This document shows, piece by piece, positions 8,829-18,517 of a stretch of 64,000 bases of DNA. The translations under genes were made by a program, and so were the position numbers. Below the pieces are notes generated by a model. It worked only from the letters and a program-made list of their open reading frames with translations, made no database searches and was not told the DNA's origin. Every line of letters begins with the position of its first letter. Position 1 is the first letter of the stretch. The DNA comes from Tricholoma matsutake (taxonomy: Eukaryota > Basidiomycota > Agaricomycetes > Agaricales > Tricholomataceae): assembly GCA_026075535.2 (NCBI GenBank), contig AP026543.1:10168001-10232000 (forward strand), given 5' to 3'.

Positions 8829-10476
8829 GTTCAGCCATCTCATCAGTCCTGGGGACTACTTGGGTGCTAGCATCACTCCAGGTGGTCATTTTGGGGTCTG
8901 TCTGGATTTCAGCATTGTCAAGAAGGATGGCGCTTCGCCATAGCTCGTGGATGTGGGCCTCCTTCGAGATGCATAGTCCTTCCCCATATCCGGCTAACCT
9001 CTCCCTTTTGTTGAGACCTTCTTTCTTCCCCATCCTGTATCCAACATTCTTCCCTTTTCCCCACATCTTCCTTCCATTCTCGTCCACTTTCTCTTTCCCT
9101 ATCTTGATCCCTTCCTCTATTCCTTCTTCCCATCCTCGGTAGGGCAAAGCATGGGTGCAGGTCAACCTGCAGTATATAGGTGGCAGGTTTGATGGGTATG
9201 GGTATGGTTGCCGAAATTCCATACCTGTGGCACACCATACCCATTTTGATGGTGTCACAGTTATTAATGGGTATTTAGGTCACCAGCCAAGGAAGATGCT
9301 GGACATTGATTGACAAGCCATGTTTCATCACAAACGATGAAGAAATCATCATTTGTAAGTTTTCTTTACTTTCTTATTTCACAGCTCACTGTTTTCCAGC
9401 AAGGGAACAAACAAATGACCACAGCAGCACCTGCTTGTGGGAGGAAATGGGGAGGGAAAGAACACGAGGGAGTTTTTTTGTTTCTATCATTTTTGTGACC
9501 CCTCCCTTGCATTGTGCGAGGAGGTTAGTTAGCTCAATAAAAAAATTGTGTTATTCTCACATTGTTCAAATGCAAAAAAAAAATACTGTCTGTAAGCTTA
9601 GGTATTGTATACAGGGTGTAGTCAAGTTCATGGGTTATACAATACAAATGCTCTATGTATCATAATTTAGCACATCAAATATGACAGTCAAAACCACGGT
9701 ACATATACAGTGTCGCACCTGTAGTGTTTCATGACAGACCATGGTAAAAACCTGTCACCGCGGTTGCAGTGTTACAATGGGTGCGGTGTTTGCAGGTGTG
9801 GGTGCAGTGTGTGAAAAGTTACCCATGGTGTGACCCATGCTACACCCTAATCCTTGGAGACTTGCTTCGTCCAGTAGTACTTGGACCTCTTCATGTGTGT
9901 AAGTAAACAGTTGTGGTTGCAACATTGCAACATCTGATGATGTGGCAGTGGCTGTGTTGACATGCATTGCATCATTGGTGTCATTTACAGCTGGTTCCTC
10001 TGGGCTTGTAGTAGTAGCTGTAGCTGTAGTGGTGACAGAGTGTACTGCAATGGATTTACTGGCATTGTCATACCTTTTCTTCTTCTGGGCTTGTTTCTCT
10101 TGTCCCGGGCCTGGCATGTTGGCAAGTGGGGTTACGATGAGGCTGGGGCTGAGCTAAATGGATACTGGGGGCTCAAAGTTCAAAGACACAAGCTAAGATG
10201 CTCAAAACACAAGATAATAGACATGAGATGCAAGGTAAAGCTCAGGAACTCAAGACAAGACTCAGAACATGAATTAGACCAAAAAGTGAAAGCCCAGTGA
10301 TGTGGCACTCGAAGCACAAGACTCAGAGGCTTTAAAGAGAGTCGAATCTTGCTCTCATCACCAAGATGGACATCCCAGAGGTGCCCTATAGCCTAGGCAA
10401 GGGAATCTGCTCGTATAGCAATGCCTAGCTACAACAATGTGGCTATGCTACTCTACCAACAAGTTCACGTGACTAC
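8829..10476. other. Gene-poor stretch with one weak ORF and the second dispersed-repeat copy
   Basis: No supported gene. An open frame at 9755-10117 on the minus strand (120 codons, Thr/Ala-rich, with one YTHEEVQVLLDEASLQGLG segment) has no family I know and is probably spurious or a relic. Bases 9180-9250 hold a short inverted repeat around GGTATGGGTATGG. Bases 10280-10476 begin the repeat shared with 120-350, which continues to about 10505. Confidence 0.4.
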
Positions 10477-11082
10477 CTAGAGTAGGTGACCACTCACCCT
10501 ACTCCAGTGGTCGTCTTTGGATCCAGGGTACAACTTGTGAATAGCAGTATAAAATTCATTGAACAAAACACCTGTGTCATATTCTGGGATTGATTCCAAA
10601 AGTTCGGAAGTATTGATGTCGACATATCGACAGGTGTGCTTCTTCATATCTTCAGAATTGGTAGTTCCACATGTTGGAAACAACATTTCAAGTTCATTAA
10701 AGTATCTGCAAAGTTCTCAAGGCTGAGTAGGATCGAACTTTGGAGCCATGGAATGACCATGAGCTGGCATAGTAGCTTGTGTAGTCATGAGTACAATAGC
10801 TCTTGGAGTAGGGGTTAGGACTTGGGTGATAGAGGGTAGCGGTGTCAAAGTATTTGGAAAGATGAATGACAAGGTAAAAGCTGAGGATGAAGAGGTAGAA
10901 GATGATGATGAAGATGATGGAATGGGTGAGGGGAATAGTCGACAGTGAGCAGATTCTGCTTCAGTTACTGGAATTAGGATATCTCCCAAATGTTTGAGAG
11001 ATTCAAAGGCATGGCAAGTATCAATTTGGAGGTTTCTGGCTTGTGTTGGCCTAAGCCAGGAGATTTGAGATGGATTAGGCAA
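10477..11082 (-). pseudogene. Ty3/gypsy Gag relic
   Basis: Minus-strand frames 11082-10717 and 10686-10477 join into one Gag-like stretch. After a Ser-rich leader comes MAPKFDPTQP, then a TGA where this basidiomycete Gag family has arginine, then CRYFNELEMLFPTC and DINTSELLESIPEY. It stops abruptly at the repeat ending near 10505. It is a broken Gag fragment of the same class of gypsy element as gypsy A, but on the other strand. No LTR or pol goes with it. Confidence 0.65.
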
Positions 11083-12636
11083 TGAAATGATTCAGAAACC
11101 CCTTGCGGTGGACTCCTGAATGATGATGCTCAACCCAGAAACTCTACTAAAACCAACAAAACTGGTTGTAGGAGATATAACACGAGTCAGAGTAAGGTTG
11201 TGAGGTAGTACTGAATATCACCATGCTATCCAAAGGCCAGTAGATATACTATGAAACATTGCGAAGCAGTGCTAGGCTGTGCAAAGTCCTGTGAAACCAT
11301 ATGAAGTTGTATGAAACACTACGAAGCATTTTGAAATGATATGAAAGAGTTTAGCTGTGATGCAAAGAAATTCAAAAATCCTCAAAATGGTTTTGACAAG
11401 TTTGGGAGATGGTGACGATAGGTGAAGATGATGTAAAAGATGAGGACAAGGTAGATAGATGATTGATGAAAGTTTCAAGAAACTGAATAACAAAACAATG
11501 TAGTTTGTGGAATACTTGAGAGAGTTTGGACTAAGACTGAGCTAAAACTCAAGAGTAGAACCCTTAAGCCAGATGATACGTGATATGGGAAGACAATTTC
11601 CTTTCTGCTATCAACAGTAAATACATCAAACTATATATGTTTTAGAGAGATAGTACTAAAAAGGTAAAAGCCCATGAGGCAAAACATGTGGTAAACATCA
11701 GGCAGTGAAAAAGGTGTCAAAATCACGAAGTAAATGAGAAAATGATAAGAAGGAAATGTGCAATATACATGATATATCAAATCTCCTTGTCTTGTGGTTC
11801 CAATAAATCATGAATATGTTGAAAAGCACCTCAATGCACACTAAGGTGCTAGCCATTGTGTCTCCTCATGGTTGTTGTGGCAGGAACACGAGAACGTGTG
11901 TTCGAGGTGCAGTACAATAAGAATACAGTGGCCAAAGTTGTTCAAAATGGTTCAAAGTCTTTCAAAATATTTTGTCATGTCGTTGTTTTGTGCATTCATA
12001 GGTGTTCATAAGCATTTGCAAAATCATAGGACATTGTGAAGAATGTGTCTGAGGGTGATCTATTGTTTTCAGAGCTCAGCTGCCAAAGTAGACATATCAC
12101 TGGTGCTTGATATGCAACACACTAACTCATACAAGGTGTGCTGCATGTGTCTGAAGGGTGGTGCAATAGGAATCTGGTGGCCAAAGGCATTTGAGGTGCT
12201 GCAAAGTCGTTCAAACTTGCTCAAAGTGTTGCAAAGTCATTCAAAGTCATTCAAAATCATTCAAAATTGTTCAAAGTGCTACAAAATAGTTTCAGAGTGG
12301 TTTTGTGGGGTTTGTATGGGTTGGGAGTGTGTGTGGTGATGTGTCGATGCATTTGGAAATGTTCCCAGAGCTTAGAGCACAAGGTGGACCTATCATCCTC
12401 CCCCTTACTGAAATCCTGACTGTCCCAGTCAGCTGATCAGAGTCACATGCAAACTGTGTGATTGTGTTGAAAATGTAAACAGAATTCAAAAAACTTCTCG
12501 TTGTTCTTCATCAACTCCTACATCTCTGATACTAGCTCCCATGTCTCTACTCGCTGAACTCAACAACAAAGTCCTCAAATACACCAAATCAATGCCAGAT
12601 CATGGTGTCACCGAGGATCTCAACTTTGAGCAGTAC
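11083..12636. repeat. Gene-free stretch with degenerate TTCAAAG and TGAAAC repeats
   Basis: No gene is seen. Bases 11245-11350 repeat a loose TGAAAC-N-TATGAAG unit. Bases 11938-11975 and 12198-12290 repeat a loose 10-bp TTCAAAGTCA unit. The tract around 11900-11970 resembles 12150-12230 (GGTGCARTA-ATAAGAATAC/GGAATCTG-GTGGCCAAAG), so it is probably a decayed tandem duplication of about 250 bp. Confidence 0.35.
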
Positions 12637-12888
12637 TTTACAGTCCCCCACCAGTCCTACCAGACTGACTGGAGTCCAAGTGGAGTCCAAGTGGAGTCCA
12701 AGTGAAGTCCAATTGAACTACATTAAGTCATGTAGAGTTCAATCCCCCACTGGAGTCCAAGTGGAGTCCAAGTGGAGTCTGAGTGGAATGCATTTCAACC
12801 AAATGATAAGTCAATTAGATATGAGCTCAAAGGACTTCAGACTTGGTGAATTTCATAAAGTACCCACAAAATAAATTTGTGTACTGCA

Positions 12889-12961
12889 GGAATTGAACTC
12901 AAGACCTCACCATAAGGAATCACATGACAAACCAAACAAGTGTGCTCAACCACTTAAGCCA
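12889..12961 (-). other. tRNA-like pol III head, left end of composite element 2
   Basis: On the minus strand: A box TGGCTTAAGTGG (12950-12961) and B box GAGTTCAATTCC (12889-12900). It is homologous to the head at 8465-8535 over its whole length, including the shared CTTGTTTGGTTTGTCATGTG between the boxes. Confidence 0.55.
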
Positions 12962-13125
12962 CAGGAGACTTATTAGAGATCAATAGAAGGTTTATTTATG
13001 ACTCAACTTTTCATATTCTTTGAGGAGGCATTTTTCAAACAATTAAGATCAAAAAATTTTAATTAACCACATCCCTCATGTAGGACATGAGGGAGTGGGT
13101 ATAATATAATAATAAACAAAAAAAA

Positions 13126-13272
13126 ACCCCTCTCGCATCTTGCAAGAGGGGGGGGATTACTACTATGTATGTAAAAAACTAAACCCCTCGCATTCAGTGC
13201 GAGGGGGGGGGGCAGAGATAAATTAAAAATAATAAAGACCCCTCCCTATGCAAAATGTGGGGGAGGGGGGGG
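13126..13272. repeat. Run of GC-rich hairpins in composite element 2
   Basis: Three inverted repeats: CCCCTCTCGCATCTTGCAAGAGGGG near 13127-13151, CCCCTCGCATTCAGTGCGAGGGG near 13184-13206, and CCCCTCCC-TATGCAAAATGTGGGGGAGGGG near 13240-13269. They are spaced by A/T-rich DNA and sit in the same relative place as the run at 8114-8312. Confidence 0.5.
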
Positions 13273-13928
13273 TTGGGGGATGCAGTCTGGGGTGGGTGTC
13301 TGAGCCCACCCCTCCTCGCATGTGTCTGTCGCCATAGCAAGCCACACCCATCATCCACCCTACGAGCAGAGGCTCATAGGCATGGGGATGGGTGCCATGG
13401 TTGTCATAGCCCTGGTCTACCCCCCATCCACCCAACGAGCAGGTGCTCGTCAGCATGGGGTCAGTTTTGTGGGTCTCCTAGTTCGGAGGGGTTGGGGGGA
13501 GGGGTCAGTGATGTGGCATGCGAGGGAGGGGGTGGGTGGGTGCTTACCAGGTGGGTGTCCTGCTCCGCAGGTCTCCTGGTACCCCTCTGCCATTTCCTAC
13601 CCTTTATCGACACCCTCACATCCCATTTGGATGGGGAGGAGGGGGCTGGCACAGGTCTTGTCGGGTCTGGGTTGATCCCCATTGTTCCGTGTTGGCGTCG
13701 GCGTTGCCCTGTTGTCGTTCGCCATTGTCACCTCCATTCCACCTGTGATCCACCCCCTGAGCAGTTGCTCAAGGGGCTGGAGGTGGGTGGTGTGTTGTTG
13801 GCCCCAGTGCTTCACGTTCTGGGGGTCCTGGTGACACTCACAATCCACCCTACAAGCAGGGGCTTGCAGGCATGGGGTGGGTGTGTGGGGTTGTCTCACG
13901 TCTGGCCATTGTTACCAGTAGAGTAGAA

Positions 13929-14192
13929 CTACAAAACAAAAGAAACGAGTTAGTTAGTTTATAAAAACAAAAAGCAAACAAAAAAGACTTATGTAGGGCC
14001 CAAACGACACGATCTGCATTGTTTGTGTCCACGTTCCATCCAGTCAGCTCGTTTGTGGGTGGTGGCATTGTTACCAGTAGATTATAACCTAGAAAACTAA
14101 ATAAACTGGTTAGTTAGTTTGTAAAAACAAAAAGCAAACGAAAAAAACACTTACCTAGGGCCCAAACGATGTGATCTGCATTGTTTGGGCCC
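13929..14192 (-). other. Duplicated intron-like modules and hairpin exon in composite element 2
   Basis: On the minus strand, 14154-14089 is an intron-like module (donor GTAAGT, branch ACTAACTAAC, acceptor TTTTCTAG). It is preceded by a perfect 10-bp hairpin, GGGCCCAAAC...GTTTGGGCCC (14158-14192). A second module, 13992-13929, has lost its donor (ATAAGT instead of GTAAGT) and its hairpin is imperfect. The pair matches 7461-7685 in element 1. Confidence 0.55.
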
Positions 14193-14445
14193 GCATTCCA
14201 TCCAATTGGCTTGTTTGCAGGTGGTGGTGATGGCAGATTGGGCATGGGAGCAGTGGCAGTGGGTGTCCATGCAGTGGTGGTGGTGGTAGAGAGAGGAGGG
14301 AGGGAGGCAGCATCAACGGTGGTGGTGGTGGTGGTGGTGGTGAGTAATGAGCTGGCACATTTGATGATGCGGCAATATGCTTTGTCATACACAGCCACAC
14401 CACAGTACCTAATGCAAGTAGATGATACCTTACACAAGGTACTGG

Positions 14446-14511
14446 TGGTGTAATGGTTATATTGTGCATTATGATTACATAAGCAACCTACAGGGACCTG
14501 GGTTCAATTCC
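14446..14511 (+). other. tRNA-like pol III head, right end of composite element 2
   Basis: A box TGGTGTAATGG (14446-14456) and a near-consensus B box GGTTCAATTCC (14501-14511). It faces the right end and is homologous to the minus-strand head at 7151-7214. Confidence 0.6.
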
Positions 14512-14754
14512 TTTTCTTACACACTTTTTCAGTGGAATCTGACTGGACTCCACTGGACCAGTCCGAGTGGAATCCAGTGTTTGAGTGGATTCCACTTGGA
14601 GTCTGGTCAGACTGGACTGGGACTGGACTGGCAACTTTGCAGGCAGTTGGCTGGTGACCAGTCCCAGTGGACTCCAGTTGGACTCTGGTCAGTCTGGTCG
14701 GACTCCAGTCAGAGTCCACTAGGAAAGGTGGGGGAGTGTAAAGACCTCCACACT

Positions 14755-15949
14755 CCTTGGGTTGAATGTAACATCCCTATACCTCCTGGTCTGTACAAAC
14801 AGATCTGCGAAATGCTGAAGAAGAAGATAGAAGCAGGAGTATACGAGTTGTCAAACTTGTCGTATCGATCGCAATGGTTTTGCATTGCAAAGAAAGATGC
14901 AAAATCACTTTGAATCATCCACAGTCTCGAACTGCTATACCAAGTAACAACTCAGCATTCTGGTGTCATCTTGATCCCCGAGCATCTAGATGAAAAGTTT
15001 GGAGGACATGCTTGCAGTGGAATGTTGGACTTATATGTCGCATTTGACAAAAGGCTAGTAGCTGAATCTTCTCAAGATCTAACAACTTTCCAGACCCCAT
15101 TTGGCACACTTCAAATCATCACCCTACCAATGGGTTGGATGAACTTGGTTCCAATCTTACACGACGACATCACATTCATCCTACAACCCGAAGTCCATCA
15201 TATCACCATCCCTTACATTGATGACACACCAGTTAAGGGTCCGAAATCAGAATATCAAACAATTGGAGGATCTTATGAAATAATCATTGACAACCCAGGC
15301 ATTCAACGCTTTGTCTGGGAACATTTTGGGAATCTAAATTGCATAGTCCAACACATGAAGTATTGTGGAGGAACATTTTTGGGTCCAAAACTATATCTTT
15401 GTGTTCCCAAAATAATCGTTTTAAGGCATCAATGCAACATTGAAGGTCATATGGCTGATCCCACTCGCATCACAGCAGTTAGCAAATGGGGACCTTGTTG
15501 AAGCCTTACTGAAGTTAAAGTGTTCTTAGGAACTATTGGAGTCTGTCGTATCTTTATCTGAAATTTCACTCAACATGCTACAGTGCTGATTCAACTCACT
15601 CAAAAAGATGTTCCTTTCGAATTTGGACCGAAACAAATAGCAGCACAGGAAGATTTGAAGGAAGCTTTAATCAATTCCCCAGTGATTTGAGCAATCGACT
15701 ACTCCTCCCCCGCCCCAGTTATCCTATCAGTCGACACTTCGCACATCGCTGTTGGTTTCTTTCTTGCACAATGCGATCATGACAACCCTCGAAAATGGTA
15801 TTACAGTTGATTCAGCTCAATCATGCTTACTGACCATGAATCCCAGTTTTCGCAACCGAAACTTGAACTCTATGGCCTATATCACACCCTTGGTGCACTT
15901 TGATTGTATCTAATAGGGGTCTGAAGCCTTATCATCAAAGTCGATGCAA
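14755..15949 (+). pseudogene. Gypsy A reverse transcriptase and RNase H, first part
   Basis: Frames 14764-14910, 14971-15501 and on to 15949 read VECNIPIPPG, KKKIEAGVYE, RSQWFCIAKKD, then FQTPFGTLQIITLPMGW and IPYIDD. These are gypsy reverse-transcriptase blocks, YIDD being the catalytic loop. RNase H follows (VILSVDTSHIAVGFFLAQ). At least six in-frame TGA codons interrupt it, each where the family has arginine, e.g. after KDAKSL and after RIFI. It is not functional. Confidence 0.85.
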
Positions 15950-15954
15950 GGTAT

Positions 15955-16331
15955 TGTTGAGAAATACACCATGAGAGTCTATGAATGCCATATTACTGTT
16001 TACGGACACCAGCACAATTGTCTTCAATGTGGATGCTATATTTAGCATGTCAGGTTCCCTTTGAGGTGCGTGCACTGATCAATGCAGTAGATACCTTTAT
16101 GGCGCCTCTCCCCTTTGTCTATATGATACATATGTATATATAGTAGATAGTCAGACAACCACCTCAGTCCATTATACAACGACTGAGGTGAGTAACGATA
16201 TTATTATTTAGATGAGAATGACTACTTACTGTACCTATAGTTATTCTTGTATATGCTAGGTACAGCACTCATGTATAGTCCATTACACAATGACTGAGTT
16301 ATTCTTGTATAGGCTAGGTTGATTTTCTACA
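15955..16331 (+). repeat. 5' LTR of copia B
   Basis: 377 bp, TGTTGAG...TTCTACA. It has a TATATATAG box near 16134-16142 and an 8-bp stem-loop CCTCAGTC...GACTGAGG (16162-16188). GGTTATGGGCC, the copia primer-binding type, follows at 16332. Confidence 0.92.
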
Positions 16332-16525
16332 GGTTATGGGCCACTCCCATTGTATTTGACCAATGGTAGAAGAATCTCCTAGCCACTTGACACCACTACG
16401 TCATTTCTCAATTGATCTGATTGCCCTTTGATCCCCTATTGGAATTGGGATCCCTGACACGTTCCCCCCCCTTTGTCTCTCGACACATTTTTTGACTTGC
16501 CACTTTCCTCTTGAAAATTACCGCT

Positions 16526-17362
16526 ATGACAACTGAATCCAGCCCACCTTCTATCTCCCTCATTAAACTATTGGTTCAATACTCTAGAGAGAAGCTGGAC
16601 AAGCTCAAATCAACTACAAAGAATGGTGCGAGGAAATCACCATCACCCTCTGTTTGAATATATGTGACTGGTGATATCCCCTCGCCCACATCTAGCAAAA
16701 TACGTGCCCTCACTAACTGGAGAGCTAATTCCTGCCTTGCATACACATTTATCGCCTCTAGCATATCTCCCTCTGAACAACCTTTCATAGACATCACAAA
16801 GGGTCCCGACATCAACTGGAAAAATCTCCAAGACCATCATCAAAAAGATGGTCCTGTCTGACAGGTACAGCTATTACAACAGGGATTATCCATACAGTGC
16901 ACGACAGACATCCCACTCCCCAAAACTGCAGAGAAGATCTGCACCCTCATCAAACACACTTTTGCCATGGGCGACATCAAAACTGATCTTCTTTGTTGCA
17001 TCGCACTCCTTAATTCCTTCAGCAATAATTTCCCTCAGGCACACTCCATTATCTCCCATGACATTGCGGCATCCACTACCGCATCTCCATATGGATTGAG
17101 GGATATCTGTTTGTTCCTGGAGAATTAACAGTCCCTACACAAGAATGATCATCTCAATAACTCATGATCTCATGTTGCTCTTACTGCTCGTGCCACACCC
17201 ACCAAGTCGTCGAATATACCTATGTGCGGTAACCCAGCCTGTAAAAGAACTGGGCATACAACAGAGTACTGTATTAAGGTGGGAGGGGGCATGGCAGGAA
17301 AAACCATTGAGGAATCCAAGGCCGCCTGTAAGTTAGTGCTTGAAAAGAAACCGCTGGGGTGT
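16526..17362 (+). pseudogene. Copia B Gag relic
   Basis: Starts ATGACAACTGAATCC. The frame is broken by several stops and shifts, but Gag is traceable to a zinc knuckle CGNPACKRTGHTTEYC (near 17223-17270) and GGGMAGKTIEESKAACK, a fungal copia Gag signature. Gypsy C inserted about 15 codons further on. The knuckle is CX4CX4HX4C, an insert variant of the usual spacing. Confidence 0.75.
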
Positions 17363-17407
17363 TGTTAAGACTATAGGTCTCAACTCAGCCTAGTCTTCAT
17401 ATGTTGC

Positions 17408-17613
17408 AGTTGGAGGCTTTCCAACTGTATCAGTTCTTGCAGTAAGAGGCTTTCTTACTGTATCGGGTTCTGTTCGGGACTTGGTGCTTCCTAAGTCAAT
17501 ACGGCTATCCATACTCAGAGGCTTTCTGAGTAGACTGTCGGTTCGTGTATCTCAGTTGGAGGCTTTCCAACTGTCGAGTTCGAGTTATCACAGCTAGGGG
17601 CTTCCTAAGCTGT
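17408..17613 (-). other. String of six stem-loops with a near-invariant loop in the gypsy C leader
   Basis: Six inverted repeats in a row: 17408-17426, 17441-17459, 17478-17497, 17513-17531, 17554-17572 and 17590-17613. In element sense, four have a 6-bp stem around the same 7-nt loop AAAGCCT with different stems (AGTTGG twice, AGTAAG, ACTCAG). The other two keep a related GGAAGC core (GACTT and ACAGCT stems). All lie downstream of the TATATAAG box, so they fall in the R/U5 leader of the element RNA. All recur in the other LTR (first at 23880-23898). Confidence 0.75.
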
Positions 17614-17687
17614 CGAGTGTTCTGGTTGAGTCTAAGACCATTATTTGAATTAGGTCAAGCTAAGGAATACAGGCCGTATTACTGTAG

Positions 17688-17695
17688 CTTATATA
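17688..17695 (-). promoter_or_regulatory. TATA box of the gypsy C LTR promoter
   Basis: TATATAAG on the minus strand, about 330 bp before the LTR end in the element's sense. A start about 30 nt further on would place the stem-loop string within the transcript. Confidence 0.55.
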
Positions 17696-18144
17696 CGGTT
17701 CAGAGAATGTCTATTGTCCAATCGGAATATGAGATCCTTGTCAAGTACATATAGAAGGAACAATAGAACAGTAAGCCTCATGCCTAGCATGAGGAGTCCG
17801 ATGTCACGGAGTGCTGCAGCGCAGCATGTCAAAGAACAATAGCAAATAACCCTCATGCCAAGCATGAGGCATCCAATGTCAAGGACATGCTGTGGCGCAG
17901 CATTTCGATCGTGAGAGTCTGACATCGCGGACCTCATGTCAGGAGGCTGTCATATCACAGCATGTATGGGAGTGGGTTCGGGTGCATGGAGTCACCATGC
18001 ATCAAAGCATCTCCCGTCGGAAGTGAGTCAAGTCAAATGAGAAAATTAAAGTACCTGGTCTTGCCGGCGTACGTCTGGTCATCGTGGGTTACGATAACAG
18101 AAAATTGTAACATCACCCTCTCTCTATCTTTGAAGTCACTGACT

Positions 18145-18492
18145 TCAAATAATATCTTCGTTCCTTCTCCGGGGTCTGGTCGGATGTGGTCTGGATAGAT
18201 GAATGGGTTGGGGTCGAGGGGTGCGATGGAGGAATAACTCGTATCCGAACTCGGACCACAATTGGGTTCTTCTGGTTCGTGCTGCCTCAGGCAGTGGTGT
18301 CAGCGGGGTGGTGATCTCGTAGAGAGATGGGTTCTCTATAGGGTTCTGTAGAATGGAGAATTTGATGTCTGTAATCGGGGGTTCGGGTCTTGGTCAAAAG
18401 ATGGCATAGAGGCAGAATACAAAGGTCAGGGCTGCGGCCACAGCTAGGATTGTGCCAACGACGATGGCGAGGATCTCAATCCCTGTGGGCAT
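18145..18492 (-). pseudogene. Small membrane-protein ORF between chromodomain and 3' LTR of gypsy C
   Basis: On the minus strand an ATG at 18492 starts 25 bp after the chromodomain stop. It reads 32 codons: MPTGIE followed by a strongly hydrophobic segment of about 25 residues (ILAIVVGTILAVAA and on to FCLYAIF), a likely transmembrane helix or signal anchor. A TGA (18396-18394) then interrupts. The same frame stays open for 82 more codons, Pro- and Arg-rich, with PRPEPPITD, SLYEITTPLTPLPEAARTRR and a basic RPRRR end. Since TGA replaces arginine elsewhere in this element, one ORF of about 115 codons was probably present. It sits where env-like genes lie in other gypsy elements, but no env family is recognised. 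Confidence 0.5.
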
Positions 18493-18517
18493 GGTTCCAC
18501 CTCTACAGCCGTCGCTG

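Larger units (their letters stand above)
12637..14742 (-). mobile_element. Composite element 2, inverted copy of the tRNA-headed family
   Basis: About 2.1 kb with ends TTTACAGTCCCCCA (12637-12650) and GTGGGGGAGTGTAAA (to 14742). Going inward from the left end the order mirrors the right half of element 1: GGAGTCCAAGT repeats (12668-12790), a tRNA-like head, a block shared with 8332-8400, a hairpin run (13126-13272), the low-complexity core, intron modules, the other tRNA-like head and end repeats. So it is a full-length relative in reverse orientation. It is more decayed, since one intron donor is lost. Flanks (GTAC / GACC) show no clear target duplication. Confidence 0.6.
17363..18112 (-). 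repeat. 3' LTR of gypsy C
   Basis: 750 bp. It is shorter than the other LTR mainly because it has two, not three, copies of a CCTCATGC-N3-GCATGAGG hairpin repeat (17776-17794 and 17851-17869). It carries a TATATAAG box on the minus strand at 17688-17695, followed downstream in its sense by six stem-loops (17613-17408). Confidence 0.92.

Noticed and set aside
8656..9258. A 200-codon minus-strand ORF
   Set aside because: Its end is translated end repeats of composite element 1 (repeating Gly-Ile-Gln-Trp-Asp-Ser-Pro) and the rest is low-complexity; no codon signal or homology.
13255..13926. A 223-codon plus-strand ORF in composite element 2
   Set aside because: Gly/Trp/Val-rich translation of GT-rich repeats, antisense to the element; not conserved in element 1.
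6727..14511. Functional tRNA genes at the five A/B-box sites
   Set aside because: Boxes and spacing fit, but no paired acceptor stems or clear anticodon arms were seen; they are tRNA-derived heads of repeats.
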